A stretch of 64,000 nucleotides of DNA from the NCBI GenBank assembly GCA_963818445.1, contig CAWFSG010000012.1, positions 1-64,000 on the forward strand, written 5' to 3'. The notes under the pieces are model-generated. The model saw only the letters and a program-made list of their open reading frames with translations, did not search any database and was not told where the DNA came from. Origin of the DNA: Prado023 sp963818445. Lineage in GTDB: Bacteria; Actinomycetota; Actinomycetes; S36-B12; CAIYMF01. Of the stretch, positions 17,896-28,314 are shown piece after piece; within the stretch, counting starts at the first letter, position 1; every line of letters starts with the position of its first letter. The position numbers and the translations under genes are program-made.

Positions 17896-18941
17896 GGCAT
17901 TGGGACGAGGACGACGTCCGGATCCGCCCTGGCAGGGGCAAGTCCCGACCGCGCAGCAAGGACCGCCCAGCACACTCCGCGGGGGCGCCCGGTCGGATCG
18001 TCGCGGTGGATCGCGGCCGCTTCACCGCGATCCTCGATGATGACGACACGCCGATCTTCGCCGTGAAGGCCCGCGAGCTCGGCCGCAAGTCCGTGGTGGT
18101 CGGCGATGCGGTCTGGCTGACGGGAGACATGCGTGGCGGGCCGGACAGGCTCGCCCGGGTGGTCCGGATCGAGGAGCGCACCACGGTCCTGCGCCGGTCG
18201 GCCGACGACTCCGATCCCGACGAGCGGGTGATCGTCGCCAACGCCGAACAGCTCGCGATCGTCACGGCCCTGGCCAACCCGGAACCCAGCCCCGGGCTCA
18301 TCGACCGCTGCCTGGTGGCCGCCTATGACGCAGGGCTGGCACCCCTGCTCGTCCTGACCAAGTCCGACCTCGCCGACCCAGCGCCCCTGTTGGACCTCTA
18401 CGCCGCACTCGACGTCCGCGCCGTCGTGTGCGGGATGGCCGAGGACGGATCCACCGACCCCGCGGGCCTCGCCGAGCTGACCAGCCACCTGGTGGACCGA
18501 GTCACGTGCTTCGTGGGCCACTCCGGGGTGGGGAAGTCCACCCTGGTCAACGCCCTGGTCCCGAGTGCGGACCGGCTCACCGGCGTCGTCAACGAGGTCA
18601 CCGGCCGCGGCCGGCACACCTCCAGCCAGGCGGTTGCGATCCCGCTGCCCCAGGGCGGGTGGCTGATCGACACCCCGGGCGTGCGCTCGTTCGGACTGGC
18701 GCACGTCGTGCCCGATCGCGTCCTGCACGCCTTCTCGGAGTTCGACGCCGCCCTGGAGAACTGCCCACGTGGATGTCCGCACACGCAGGGAGCCCAGGAC
18801 TGCGCCCTCGACGCGTTCGCGGCGTCCGGGGGTGCCGGGGAGTCCGGTCCTGCGAGGCTGGAGTCGCTGCGCCGCCTGCTGGCAACACGGCCGCCGGAGC
18901 CGGGCGCCCTGCGGAGCCGGCAGGAGCCGGAGTCGCCCTGA
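17892..18941 (+). CDS. rsgA: ribosome small subunit-dependent GTPase A
   Basis: Circularly permuted GTPase that checks late maturation of the 30S subunit. Order: OB-fold (…VVVGDAVWLTG), then G4 LTKSDL, G1 GHSGVGKSTLVNAL, G2-like GRHTSSQAV, G3 DTPGVRSFG. A C-terminal zinc knuckle follows (CPRGCPHTQGAQDC). It is 349 residues. The GTG start is inside the aroA stop; aroA-rsgA adjacency is common in actinobacteria. Confidence 0.94.
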   Translation: MRHWDEDDVRIRPGRGKSRPRSKDRPAHSAGAPGRIVAVDRGRFTAILDDDDTPIFAVKARELGRKSVVVGDAVWLTGDMRGGPDRLARVVRIEERTTVLRRSADDSDPDERVIVANAEQLAIVTALANPEPSPGLIDRCLVAAYDAGLAPLLVLTKSDLADPAPLLDLYAALDVRAVVCGMAEDGSTDPAGLAELTSHLVDRVTCFVGHSGVGKSTLVNALVPSADRLTGVVNEVTGRGRHTSSQAVAIPLPQGGWLIDTPGVRSFGLAHVVPDRVLHAFSEFDAALENCPRGCPHTQGAQDCALDAFAASGGAGESGPARLESLRRLLATRPPEPGALRSRQEPESP

Positions 18942-18970
18942 TCGGGCACGTGCCGGAGGCGGCGGTTGCG

Positions 18971-19963
18971 CTACTGGCCGCTCAACAGGCCGTAGTCGTC
19001 GAACTTGCCCGCCATCGGGCCCGGTGACTTCTTGTAGAGCCCCGAGACGATCTTGATCTTGGCGGCGCAGGTCCAGGGCTGCCAGCCGCGCGAGTCCCAG
19101 ATGGCACGCGCCATCCGCACGTTGATGGCCGGATCCAGGGCCTTCTTGCGCGCATCGGTGATGTCCGAGAAGCCCACACCGATGGCGCGCAGGGCCGCCT
19201 GCAGCGTCCCGCCGTCGTTGATCTGGAAGACGCCGAAGTCCCGCGAGCCGTTCGTGTTCGGCTTGCTGACCCTGTTGCCGTGGCCGGACTCACACCGCGA
19301 CACCGCCATCGCATTGCCCACCTGGTCCGCCGGGAAGTTGGCTCTGACCAGGTCGAGCACCTCGGAGGTGCTGGTCGCCCCACCGCGGGGCACCGCTCCC
19401 CCGAAATCGCCGCCCAGCGGAACGGTGTAGGCGGCCTGGGCGCGAGCTGCCGAGATGGCCGAGGAGATCGCAGCGTCAATGGCCCTCGCCGCAGCTGCCT
19501 CCTCCTTGGCCAGGTCCTTGGCGGCCTTCGCCCGATCCTTCTCGGCCTGGGCCAACTCCTCCTCTGTCAGCGAGAGCTGGTCCGCCGCGGCCTTCTCCGC
19601 CTCGTCAAGGGCAGCCAGGGTTTCGGCGTACTCGCCGTTGGCTGCCTCGGCACCGGCCACCGTGGGCGCCTCGGACTCCAGCGGATTCTCGACTGCACCG
19701 GGCATCTGCGCGGCCAGCGACTCCATCGACCGCCCGGAGGCCCTGGCCAATCTGTCGGTCACGGCCTTGGCATCCGCGCTGCGCTCGGTGATGGGCAGCG
19801 GGAGCTGGGTCGACACAGGTTCAAGGGCAACGGCGGCCGGGGCCTGGGCATTGACCCACGCGCCACCGGCCACGAGCGCACCGACCAGGAGCAGGGTGCC
19901 CACGACGAAGGTGCGCCGACCCCTGCGCAGGCGGCGCTCAGCCTCGTAGTCCTCGTCCCCCAC
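18971..19963 (-). CDS. membrane-anchored lysozyme/transglycosylase-like protein with coiled coil
   Basis: A 330-residue protein: a basic N-terminus and one membrane segment (about residues 19-40), a long Ala/Glu/Lys-rich coiled coil (about 108-175), and a C-terminal lysozyme-like domain. In that domain SRCESGHGN may carry the catalytic Glu, followed by DFGVFQINDGG and ARAIWDSRGWQPWTC. The fold resembles Rpf or goose-type transglycosylases, so a role in peptidoglycan cleavage outside the membrane is likely. The GTG at 19963 follows CATACT by 7 nt. It is convergent with rsgA. Confidence 0.75.
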   Translation of the reverse strand: MGDEDYEAERRLRRGRRTFVVGTLLLVGALVAGGAWVNAQAPAAVALEPVSTQLPLPITERSADAKAVTDRLARASGRSMESLAAQMPGAVENPLESEAPTVAGAEAANGEYAETLAALDEAEKAAADQLSLTEEELAQAEKDRAKAAKDLAKEEAAAARAIDAAISSAISAARAQAAYTVPLGGDFGGAVPRGGATSTSEVLDLVRANFPADQVGNAMAVSRCESGHGNRVSKPNTNGSRDFGVFQINDGGTLQAALRAIGVGFSDITDARKKALDPAINVRMARAIWDSRGWQPWTCAAKIKIVSGLYKKSPGPMAGKFDDYGLLSGQ

Positions 19964-20073
19964 GCACGCCAGTATGCCCCGGATTGGGTGCGCAAGCCTA
20001 GCCCAGCGGGCACCTCATCAGCCGAATGGACGCATGCAGCGCAGGCGTGTCGTGGTTGCAGGGCTCGTTCGAC

Positions 20074-20962
20074 TCAGGGATCCCCGTCGAGCACCTCGCT
20101 CAGGGCACGGCGGCCGATCGCCGCGTTGACCGGGGCATCCGCGCTGTGGGCGAGGAACATCACGCCGAAGAACAGCGCCCAGCCCCGTCCCCGCGCCCAT
20201 GCCGCGTCGTCAGCGGCCAAGGCCTGGCGCAACCGCTGGCGACCCGGGCCGTCGAACAGCAACCACCCCGACGCCAGATCGGTCGCCGGATCTCCTGCGC
20301 ACAGGTCGCCGAAGTCGATCACGCCCGTGATGCGCCTGCGCGCAACCAGCACGTTCAGGCCGTGGAGGTCCCCGTGCACCCACCGGTCCGGACCCTCGTG
20401 TCCGGGCGCTCCCAGGGCCTCGACCCAGGCCCGCTCGATCCGGGATCGCAGCTCGGTGGGCGCGCCGTCCAGCGCCCGGGCCACTGAGTCGCTGCGCTCC
20501 GCGAGCGGCACCCCCCGGTACGTGCTGCGGGGTGCGTCCGCCGGCGCAGCGACGTGCAGGGCCCTCAGGAACAAGGCGAGGGCATCGGCCGCGCGGGCTC
20601 CCGCGTGCCCAGTGAAGGCAGCAGCCCCCAGGCGGCCTTCCCGGGACGTGGGCACACACCGCCCAGCGCCACGGGTAGAAGTCAGTGGGCTCGCCCGCGC
20701 GGACCGGGGTGGGAACCGGCAGGGGAAGGCCGGGGGCCAGGGACGGCACCCACCGAAGCTCGGTGGCGATCAGGCGTGCGCCGAGCTCACGACGGGGCAC
20801 CCGGACCGTGAGGTCCGAGCCGAGGCGGAACACCTCGTTGTCCCACCCGGTGCCGATCCGCTGCAGGCGTCGATCGGCGAGATCCGGGTGCTGGTCGCGC
20901 AGCAGGCGCCGCACCAGGTGGGCATCGACCGCCACCTCGGCCGGGGGGATCGGTGCTCGCAC
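20074..20962 (-). CDS. aminoglycoside phosphotransferase-family kinase (one frameshift)
   Basis: APH/choline-kinase fold. The N-lobe has GTGWDNEVFRLG and the C-lobe has WVHGDLHGLNVLV (catalytic Asp and Asn) and GVIDFGDLCAGDPATDLA (metal Asp). One frame change near 20630 joins the lobes into about 295 residues. Substrates of this family range from aminoglycosides to macrolides and small metabolites; nothing here says which. The GTG at 20962 follows TAGTCT (complement at 20969-20974) by 6 nt. Confidence 0.82.
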
Positions 20963-21136
20963 CGGGCCAGACTAAGGTCGGCCATCCGGTGAGGGGTACG
21001 TGGCCGGCCCGCCCATCGACGCGGGCCCGCCGCGACAGGACTGCGACGCACGCGGCGCCACGACCTGCTTCTCACGCGCCGACGCCGTCCACTACGGTGG
21101 CCCCATCAGGAGGACGGACCGCCACAGGAGGTACCG

Positions 21137-21601
21137 ATGACCATCAAGAACGTGCTCAGGGCGAAGGGCTCGCAGGTTGCCACGATCTCACCGGAGGCGA
21201 CGCTGACCGAACTGGTCGATGCCCTCGCCGAGCATCGCATCGGCGCGATGATCGTCTCCGCGGACGGCGCACACATCGACGGGATCGTGTCCGAGCGTGA
21301 CATCGTCCGGGCCCTGCGCAGTGACGGCGGACTGCCGTCGTTCCGGGAGTCCCGGCTCGTCCACCTCGACCGGGTCAAGGTCGCCGAGATCATGACCAGC
21401 GAGGTCACCACCTGCACCCCGGAGACCTCGATCGACGAGGTGATGACCGTGATGACCGCGGGGCGGATCCGACACGTCCCGGTGATCTCCGAGGACGCGC
21501 TGGTCGGGATCGTGAGCATCGGCGACATCGTGGCCGCCCGGATCTCGCACCTCGAGTGGGAGCGCTCCGCACTCGTCGACTATGTCCAGACAGGACGCTG
21601 A
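21137..21601 (+). CDS. CBS-domain protein
   Basis: A 154-residue pair of CBS domains (about residues 12-70 and 85-150), with typical SERDIVRAL and HVPVISEDALVGIVSIGDIV. CBS pairs bind adenosyl ligands and regulate partner proteins; this one stands alone. The start is set by a perfect AGGAGGT at 21126-21132. It overlaps the P450 gene by 20 bp, so the two are probably co-expressed, though a functional link is unproven. Confidence 0.9.
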   Translation: MTIKNVLRAKGSQVATISPEATLTELVDALAEHRIGAMIVSADGAHIDGIVSERDIVRALRSDGGLPSFRESRLVHLDRVKVAEIMTSEVTTCTPETSIDEVMTVMTAGRIRHVPVISEDALVGIVSIGDIVAARISHLEWERSALVDYVQTGR

Positions 21602-22992
21602 CCTGCCCGACAGCCCACGCCGGCATGGTCGGACCCCGGCCACTGCCCCGGGACCGACCGGCGGGGACATGCTGCGCGCCATGCGGCGCATCGGTGATGA
21701 CCCCCTCGCGTTCCTGGCCGAGCAGTGGCGCCTGTACGGCGACGTCGTGCAGTTCCCGATCCCATCGCCCCCGACCTACATGGTCAGCCATCCCGACGAC
21801 GTGCGGATGGTGCTGGTGGGTCGGTCCCGTGACGTCACCAAGGCAACCATCCAGTACCGCGCACTGTCCCGGGTGACCGGGCAGGGCCTGCTGACCAGCG
21901 ACAACCCGGTCTGGCGCGAGCACCGGCGCGTCCTGCAGCCCGCCTTCCACGCCGACACGCTGCCGGGCGTCGCGGCGCATACGGCGCGCGCGGCCTCGCG
22001 CCTCGTGGCCCGACTGCGCGAGCGCGGCGACGGGCGGCGTCGTGGACATCGACGCCGAGGTGATGACCCTGGCCCTCGAGGTCGTCGGCGACTCCCTGTT
22101 CGGCCACGAGCTCGGACCCGTGGCCGACCGGCTGGCCGAGGCCACCCTGACGGCACTGGGCGAGGTCGTGTCGATGGCCCGCATGCCACTGCGGGCACCG
22201 GCATGGATCCCCACGCCGGGCAACCGCCGGATGACCCGATCGCTCGCCGAGCTCGATGCCGCAGTGGAGGCGATCCTCGCCCAGCGCCGGTCGCAGGGCC
22301 CGAGCGACCCGCCCGACATGCTCGACCTGCTGCAGGCCTCGAACCTGGATCGCACCGCGGTGCGCGACGAGATCGTGACCTTCCTCGTGGCCGGTCACGA
22401 GACCGTGGCCTCCGCACTCACCTGGGCCCTCGTCCTGCTGGGAACCCATCCCGACATCGCCGACCGGGTCGCCCGGGAGGCCGATGAGGTGCTCGGCCGG
22501 CCCGCGACCGACGGATCAGACATCGACCTGCCGGCTCTCGACCTGCCGGCCCTCGCCCGGCTCCAGGTCGCGCGGGCGGTGGTCGACGAGGCCATGCGCC
22601 TGAACCCGCCGGCCTGGCTGATCACCCGCAGCACCACCGCCGACATGGAGCTCAGCGGCTGCCACCTCCCGGTCGGCTCCCTGGTGATCCTCAGCCCGTG
22701 GATCGTGCACCGACACCCCGAGGTGTGGGATGACCCGCAGGCCTTCCGCCCGGATCGGTTCCTCGCCGGGGCCCCGGACGCCGGCCCGGGAATGCGCACC
22801 GCCTACATCCCCTTCGGCGCCGGACCCCGGATGTGCATCGGCCGGGACTTCGCCTACGCCGAGGCGGTCCTGTCCCTGGCGATGATCTGCCGCGCCGTGC
22901 GCCTGGCCCCCACGGGCGTGCCTGTGCGCGCGCTGCCCCTGGTGACCATCCGGCCCGACCGCCCCGCCCTGATGCGGATCACCCAACGCTGA
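21582..22992 (+). CDS. cytochrome P450 (one frameshift)
   Basis: Heme monooxygenase. I-helix is VAGHETVAS (oxygen-activating region), K-helix ExxR is DEAMRLNPP, and the heme loop is FGAGPRMCIGRDFA with the Cys ligand. A surplus base in the run near 22032 (ACGGGCGGCG) shifts the frame. Without it the protein is continuous at about 469 residues and slightly resembles CYP102/CYP110-type fatty-acid hydroxylases in its I-helix and heme loop. No redox partner gene is adjacent. The substrate is unknown. Confidence 0.88.
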
Positions 22993-23010
22993 GACCGCTG
23001 TGCCGGTCAA

Positions 23011-23577
23011 TCACGTGCTCGCGTCGGTCACCAGCGCGTCATAGTCCTCCGCGGTTGCCGGCCCTTCGAGCACCCGACCGTCCGGGAGGACCAGCGGGAT
23101 GGGGAGGCCTGCCTGGTCGGTGATCACGACGCTGGTCAGCCCCACGTCGTCCAGGCTGGTGACCACTTGGCCCACGAGGAGCACCTGGTCATTGGCAGGC
23201 AGCAGCGTGAAGGCATCCGTGCGGGCCAGCATCACGCGTCCCGACGGGCTCTCCGACATGACCGTCAGAACCGGCTCCCCGGTCAGCGGATCCAGGAGGA
23301 GCGTGCGCAGGTCGGTCTGGCGCTCGATCGGTGGTCCCAGGGCAAGAGCGTCCATCACGCCGACCGCCGAACGGTCGTTGATCCTCTCCCCAACCCCCTC
23401 GAGCCCGCGACCGGAGACGAAGTAGATCGTGGCCTCCTTGGCTGTCGGGCTCGGTGTCGGGCTCGGTGCGACGGTGGGCAGGGCCCCGCTCGGCAGGGAT
23501 TGGGCCTCCTCCTGCACCTGCACCCCACACCCGGACGACAGCCCGGTGAGGACCAGGGCAAGGGCCGCCCGGGCCAC
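23011..23577 (-). CDS. GerMN-domain lipoprotein, short LpqB-like
   Basis: A 188-residue predicted secreted lipoprotein: hydrophobic N-terminus ending LSSGC (lipobox-like), a Pro/Ser/Thr linker, and a GerMN-like domain (ATIYFVSGRGLEGV…VMDALALGP…). It follows an mtrB-like kinase, as lpqB follows mtrAB in actinobacteria. However, it lacks the ~350-residue beta-propeller half of LpqB. An ATG at 23599 overlaps the kinase stop (ATGA) but is in another frame. If one base is miscalled, the true start is there (M-N-R-S…); otherwise GTG at 23577 is used. Confidence 0.7.
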   Translation of the reverse strand: MARAALALVLTGLSSGCGVQVQEEAQSLPSGALPTVAPSPTPSPTAKEATIYFVSGRGLEGVGERINDRSAVGVMDALALGPPIERQTDLRTLLLDPLTGEPVLTVMSESPSGRVMLARTDAFTLLPANDQVLLVGQVVTSLDDVGLTSVVITDQAGLPIPLVLPDGRVLEGPATAEDYDALVTDAST

Positions 23578-23595
23578 CAGGGGAGCAGGACCGGT

Positions 23596-24939
23596 TCATG
23601 GCATGACCTCGGCCGGGAGGTCGAACGTGAACCGCGCCCCGCCGAACGGCGAGGCACCGACGGTCACGCGACCGCCGATCGCCTCCGACTGCTCCCGGAC
23701 GATGGCCAGGCCCAGGCCGGCCCCCTCGATCCGTCGCTCGGCCACACCCCTTCCCCGGGCGAACGGCTCGAACAGCCGCTCGACCTCCCCGGGATCCACA
23801 CCGGGTCCGGCGTCGTCGACGTGGATGCGCACGCGACCATCCCCGGCGACCATCAGGATCTGGCGCACCCCATTGCCGTGGCGGGTGGCGTTGTCGATCA
23901 GGTTGGCCATCACACGCTCCACGCGGCGCGCGTCCGTGACGACGACCGGGCGGTCCCCGTGCAGCAGCGCGGTCTCGAGGTTGCGTCCGGCGAGGACTCC
24001 CTCGATGAGGGCGGCGATGTCGGTCGCATCCCGCTGGACCGGCGCCCGTGCAGTCACACTCGAGATCTCCAGCAGGTCCAGCAGGATCCGGGTGAGGCGC
24101 CGGGACTGCGTGGCCAGGCTCGTGACGAGGCGGGCCTCCCGCGGGGGGAAGGTGTCGTGGTGCTCCTCGAGCAGCTCGGCGGTCGCCACGACCGTCGTCA
24201 GCGGGGAGCGCAGCTCGTGGCTGACATTGGCCACGAACCGCCGCTCGCGCTCGATGCGGGATGCCACGGCCACTGCCATCTCGTTGAACGAGTCGGAGAT
24301 CGGGTCGAGGTCCGGGTCCCCCGTGTCGGGCAGGCGCACGCTGAGGTCGCCGTCCGCGAGGCGACGGGCACCGGCGCCCATCCGCCGAAGCGGGCGCATC
24401 AGCAGCCCGCCGACGTAGCGCCCGATCCCACCTCCGACGACGAACGCCCCGAGGGCGAGCAGGGCCAGGAGCAGGGCGCCGTTGCGCAGCGTCTCGCGCA
24501 GCTCGCTCAGTGGGAACAGCTCGACGTACAGCCCGGAACGCGTGTACACGGCCACCGCGTAGTAGTACTGGTCACCGATGGCGAACGTCTGCTGGGCGCC
24601 GCCCTCGGTGAGGGTCAGGTCGATCAGCGACACCGGGATCTCCGACGGGGCGACCGTGCTGCCCCCCCGCGAGTACCACACCGACCCCACGCGCATCAGG
24701 GCCTGGGAGGCGCCGACCACCGGCAGCTGGCTGAGGACCTCGCCGGGCTGGGTCCCCCCGGCGATGGCCGCGTCCACCGATCGGCCGTCGAGCAGGGCCC
24801 GGGTGAGTCCCGCCGACTGGCGCTGGTTGGTCAGGTAGCTGCGACTCACCAGGTAGATCCCGCTGGCCACGAGGACCGCGACCACCATCGAGAGCACGGC
24901 GAAGACCAGGGCAACCCGGGTCCGCAGGCCGAAGCGCAT
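23596..24939 (-). CDS. sensor histidine kinase, MtrB-like
   Basis: A 447-residue kinase. It has a transmembrane helix near residues 7-27, an extracytoplasmic domain, a second helix about 180, then HAMP. HisKA has NVSHELRSPL (phospho-His), and the HATPase domain has VDDAGPGVDPGEVERLFEPF and GAGLGLAIVREQ. It lies 3 bp after the response-regulator gene and before a GerMN lipoprotein, the mtrA-mtrB-lpqB order. MtrB controls wall metabolism and osmotic response in relatives. At 447 residues this one is shorter than typical MtrB, so it may be a paralogue. Confidence 0.85.
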   Translation of the reverse strand: MRFGLRTRVALVFAVLSMVVAVLVASGIYLVSRSYLTNQRQSAGLTRALLDGRSVDAAIAGGTQPGEVLSQLPVVGASQALMRVGSVWYSRGGSTVAPSEIPVSLIDLTLTEGGAQQTFAIGDQYYYAVAVYTRSGLYVELFPLSELRETLRNGALLLALLALGAFVVGGGIGRYVGGLLMRPLRRMGAGARRLADGDLSVRLPDTGDPDLDPISDSFNEMAVAVASRIERERRFVANVSHELRSPLTTVVATAELLEEHHDTFPPREARLVTSLATQSRRLTRILLDLLEISSVTARAPVQRDATDIAALIEGVLAGRNLETALLHGDRPVVVTDARRVERVMANLIDNATRHGNGVRQILMVAGDGRVRIHVDDAGPGVDPGEVERLFEPFARGRGVAERRIEGAGLGLAIVREQSEAIGGRVTVGASPFGGARFTFDLPAEVMP

Positions 24940-24942
24940 GGG

Positions 24943-25623
24943 TCAGGCCTTGAGCCGGTAGCCGAACCCGCGGACCGTCATCAGGTGCACGGGCTCAGCC
25001 GGATCGGTCTCCATCTTCGCCCGCAGGCGGTAGACGAGATTGTCCACGACGCGGCCGTCACCGGGGTTGCGGTAGCCCCAGACGTTGCGCAGCAGGTCGT
25101 CGCGGCTGACCACCCGCTCGCGGGCGCCGATCAGCTCGGCGAGCAGCTTGTACTCCGTCGGGCTGAGCGGGACGATCCGGTCACCGACCTGGACCTCCGC
25201 GGTGTCCGGTCGCAGGCGGACCTCGCCGCACTCGAGCAGGCCATGGTCGACCTCGACGTCGTTGGCCCGCCGGATCTGCGCACGGATCCGGGCCAGCAGC
25301 TCCTTGGTGATGAACGGCTTGGTGACGTAGTCGTCGGCGCCAGCCTCCAGGCCCGACACGACGTCGTGGCTGTCAGCCTGCGCGGTGACGATGATGATCG
25401 GCACCCGACTGGTCGCGCGCACGCTGCGCACGACGTCCAGCCCATGGATCCCCGGCAGCCGCAGGTCGACGAGCAGCACGTCCGGGTCCTCGTCCTGGCC
25501 GAGGACCAGCGCCTGCTCCCCGTTGGCCGCCTCGAGGACGCGGTACCCCTCGTCCTCCAGGGCGTAGCGCAGCACCAGGCGGATCTCCTCGTCGTCCTCG
25601 ACGATCATCACGGTCTTCCCCAT
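24943..25623 (-). CDS. OmpR-family response regulator, MtrA-like
   Basis: A 226-residue regulator. The receiver domain has phospho-Asp in LLVDLRLPG and Lys in YVTKPFITKE. The C-terminal winged helix has LSPTEYKLL and the recognition-helix region DGRVVDNLVYRLR. ATG at 25623 is the only good start. It is the first gene of a three-gene operon with its kinase and a lipoprotein. Confidence 0.88.
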   Translation of the reverse strand: MGKTVMIVEDDEEIRLVLRYALEDEGYRVLEAANGEQALVLGQDEDPDVLLVDLRLPGIHGLDVVRSVRATSRVPIIIVTAQADSHDVVSGLEAGADDYVTKPFITKELLARIRAQIRRANDVEVDHGLLECGEVRLRPDTAEVQVGDRIVPLSPTEYKLLAELIGARERVVSRDDLLRNVWGYRNPGDGRVVDNLVYRLRAKMETDPAEPVHLMTVRGFGYRLKA

Positions 25624-25729
25624 GCGGCTATTCAACCCCCACTCGGGGCTGGGCAGGCACCCGCACGGTCGAGGAAACATCACATTGCGACCCAAATGGG
25701 ACCCAGTGCGCCGGCTGACGATGCTGCGA

Positions 25730-26556
25730 TCAGATCGGGCGCTTGAGCTGCAGGACGGGGACACCACTCGGGTTGTCGGCCTCCATCCGGACCTCCTCAC
25801 CGGCGACGTACTGCCGGATCGCGTGGGCCAGCTCCCGCGGGTGGGTGAAGTTGATGGCATGCGCCGCACCCTGGAAGAGCACGATCGTGACCTCCGGGGG
25901 GAGGTCGTGCCAGGGCCCTGGCTGATGTTCTTCCACGGCGGACGCAGCGGGTCCTCGCTGCCGATCACGACCATCACGGGGACAGGCATCGACATGAAGC
26001 GCTGGTAGGCCGGGAACTTGGTCATCTTGTCGAACAGCTTGATCGCGCGGACCATCCCGTACCGCAGGTAGTCCGGGGCCGCGACGGGCAGCAGGGTCGG
26101 CGGCTCGACCAGGCCGTCGCGGGCCATCTGGACCAGGGCCTTGGCCAGGGGCCGGTTGTGCGGGACCGCCGGCGAGCCCGACCATCACGGCCTTGGACAC
26201 CTTCTCGGGGGCCTCGGCGACCAGCTCGGCGGTGATGGCACAGCCCAGGGAGTTGCCCACGACCACGGCCTGCTCGATGCCCAGGGCGTCCATGAAGTGG
26301 TTCAGCGCGGTGCCCGAGCTCCTCGATGCTCAGGGTCTGCTTCGGCTTGGGGCTGCGGCCGAACCCGGGGAGGTCCGGCACGTAGACCCGGAAGGAGTCC
26401 GTGAGGCGACTGGCCGTGGGCAGCAGGTACGTGCCGGAGATCGCGAAGCCGTGCTGGTGGATCATCGGCGGGGCATCGACCGGCCCAGCCGACCCGGTAG
26501 CGGATCCAGTTGCCGTCGACGAGGACGCTGTTCCAGGTGAAGTCCGTGTCAGCCAC
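25730..26556 (-). CDS. alpha/beta hydrolase, multiply frameshifted
   Basis: Pieces in successive frames assemble into one alpha/beta hydrolase: N-terminal WNSVLVDGNWIRY, oxyanion region IHQHGFAISG, VPDLPGFGRS, and nucleophile elbow VVVGNSLGCA (Ser). Then come a cap, VIGSEDPLRPP (acid) and GAAHAINFTHP (His). All triad residues are present, but four frame changes occur within 830 bp (near 26330, 26290, 26170 and 25900). That is a denser cluster of breaks than in its neighbours. It may be a real decaying gene or a poorly sequenced patch. The GTG at 26556 follows CAGGAT by 6 nt. Confidence 0.7.
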
Positions 26557-26648
26557 GATCGCATCCTGCCATCTGGTCGCACAGCCGTCGATCCGGCACG
26601 GAGCCGCCCAGGGGAGCCGGCGCCGGATCGACTGGGTGGATCGCGGAC

Positions 26649-28314
26649 TCAGCTGATCAGCGCGTGCAGGGCCTCGTCGCCCGGACGGGCCCGCAGGACC
26701 GCGGGGTTCACGCCGGCCCTGGTGGTGATCGCGGTGACCGACTTCTGCTGGCGCGTCGTGGCCAGCGAGATCACGGTCCCCGACGCCCCGGCGCGCGCGG
26801 TGCGACCCGAGCGGTGCAGGTACTCCTTCGGCCCGTGCGGCGGGTCGACGTGCAGCACGAGGTCGATGTCATCGACGTGCAGGCCCCGCGCGGCCACATC
26901 GGTGGCCACCAGGACGTCGATGCGACCGCGCTTGAAGTCCTCCAGGGTGCGCGTGCGCATGCCCTGCTTCATGCCACCGTGCAGGGCCGCGGTGCGAACA
27001 CCCTCGGCCTCGAGCTGCCCGGCCAGGCGGTCGGCACCCATCTGGGTCCGCACGAAGGCCACGGTGCGCCCGCGGCGCAGCGCGATGTCGGCCGTGACGG
27101 CGTCCTTGTCCTTCGGGTGCACGAGCACCAGGTGGTGCTCCATCGTGCCGACGGTCGCGGTCGCCGGGTCGGCGTTGTGCACGACCGGCTCGTGCAGGTA
27201 CTTGCGCACCAGGCGGTCGACGTCATGGTCGAGGGTCGCGGAGAACAGCAGGCCCTGGACGTCCTCGGGCAGCCGCCCCATGATGGCCTCGATCTCGGGC
27301 ATGAAGCCCAGGTCGGCCATGTGGTCGGCCTCGTCGAGGACGACGACCTTGACCTGGCTCAGGTCGACCGAGCCGCGATCGGCCAGGTCCACGAGGCGCC
27401 CGGGCGTGGCCACGACGATGTCAGCGCGCTCGAGCCCGCGGATCTGGCGGTCGTACGAGCTGCCGCCGATGATCAGCTGGGTCCGCATCCCCAGGGTGGC
27501 AGCCAGCGGCGACAGGGCGTCGAGGACCTGCATCGCGAGCTCACGGGTCGGGGCCAGGATCAGCCCGCGCGGCTGGCGCTTGGTCGGCCGGGGACCGGAC
27601 AGGATCGTGAGCATCGGCAGGCCGAACGACAGGGTCTTGCCCGAGCCCGTGCGGCCCCGGCCCAGGACGTCGCGGCCACTGAGAGCGGCTGGGATGGTCA
27701 TGGACTGGATCGGCGTCGGCTCGGTGATCGCCTGGCTGGCCAGGACGGCTGCCAGCGACGTCGGGACGCCGAGGTCGACGAACGCGTTCGGCCCGGTCAG
27801 GGGCGGGACCTGCGGGGCGCGCTGCGGACGATCGGCGCGGTCACGACGGTCGTTGCGGGGACCAGGTCGGCGGTCGTTGCGCGGCCCACGGTCGTTGCGC
27901 GGGCCGCGGTCGTAGCGGTCGTTGCGGTTCGGCCGGCCGGGACGCGACGGGCGCTCGGCGCGCTCCGGGCGTCTCGGTGCGGGCGGCGCTGCGATCATCA
28001 CGGGGCGCGCGATCGGGGCGGTCCTGGCGCGGGGCGCGGTCATCCCTCGGGGCGCGGTCCTGGCGCGGGGCGCGGTCATCCCGGTCTCGCCAGGCTGGGC
28101 GCGCCGGGGACGTGGCGGCATGACGGCTCTGGGGGCGGTCGGCGGATTGCGCCGTAGCACCCTTCCAGGAGCCAACCGACTTGGTTGCCTTCCAGGAGCC
28201 GGTCGGCTTCGCAGCCTTCCAGGAGCCGGCCTTCTTGACCCCCTTCGCGGAGGCATTGGACGTGGTGCGCGGTCCGGATCGGGGCGCGCGGGATTGCGGG
28301 GCGTGCTCAGCCAC
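26649..28314 (-). CDS. DEAD-box RNA helicase with basic repeat tail at the N-terminus (one frameshift)
   Basis: ATP-dependent RNA helicase. Q motif is in ITEPTPIQSMTI, Walker A is RTGSGKT, motif II VLDEADHM, motif III FSATLD, and motif VI HRSGRTARAG. The first ~120 residues are low-complexity: three GSWK units (AGSWKAAKP, TGSWKATKS, VGSWKGA), then Arg/Asp-rich repeats such as RDDRAPRQDR. A frame change near 27970 inside the tail separates the start at 28314 from the helicase core. Such tails bind RNA in RhlE/DeaD-type helicases. No partner gene is adjacent. Confidence 0.85.

Noticed and set aside
23167..25746. Open frame of 859 codons on the plus strand
   Set aside because: It is antisense to the mtrAB-like operon, rich in His/Arg/Gln as expected from reverse-frame GC-rich DNA, and has no recognisable domain.
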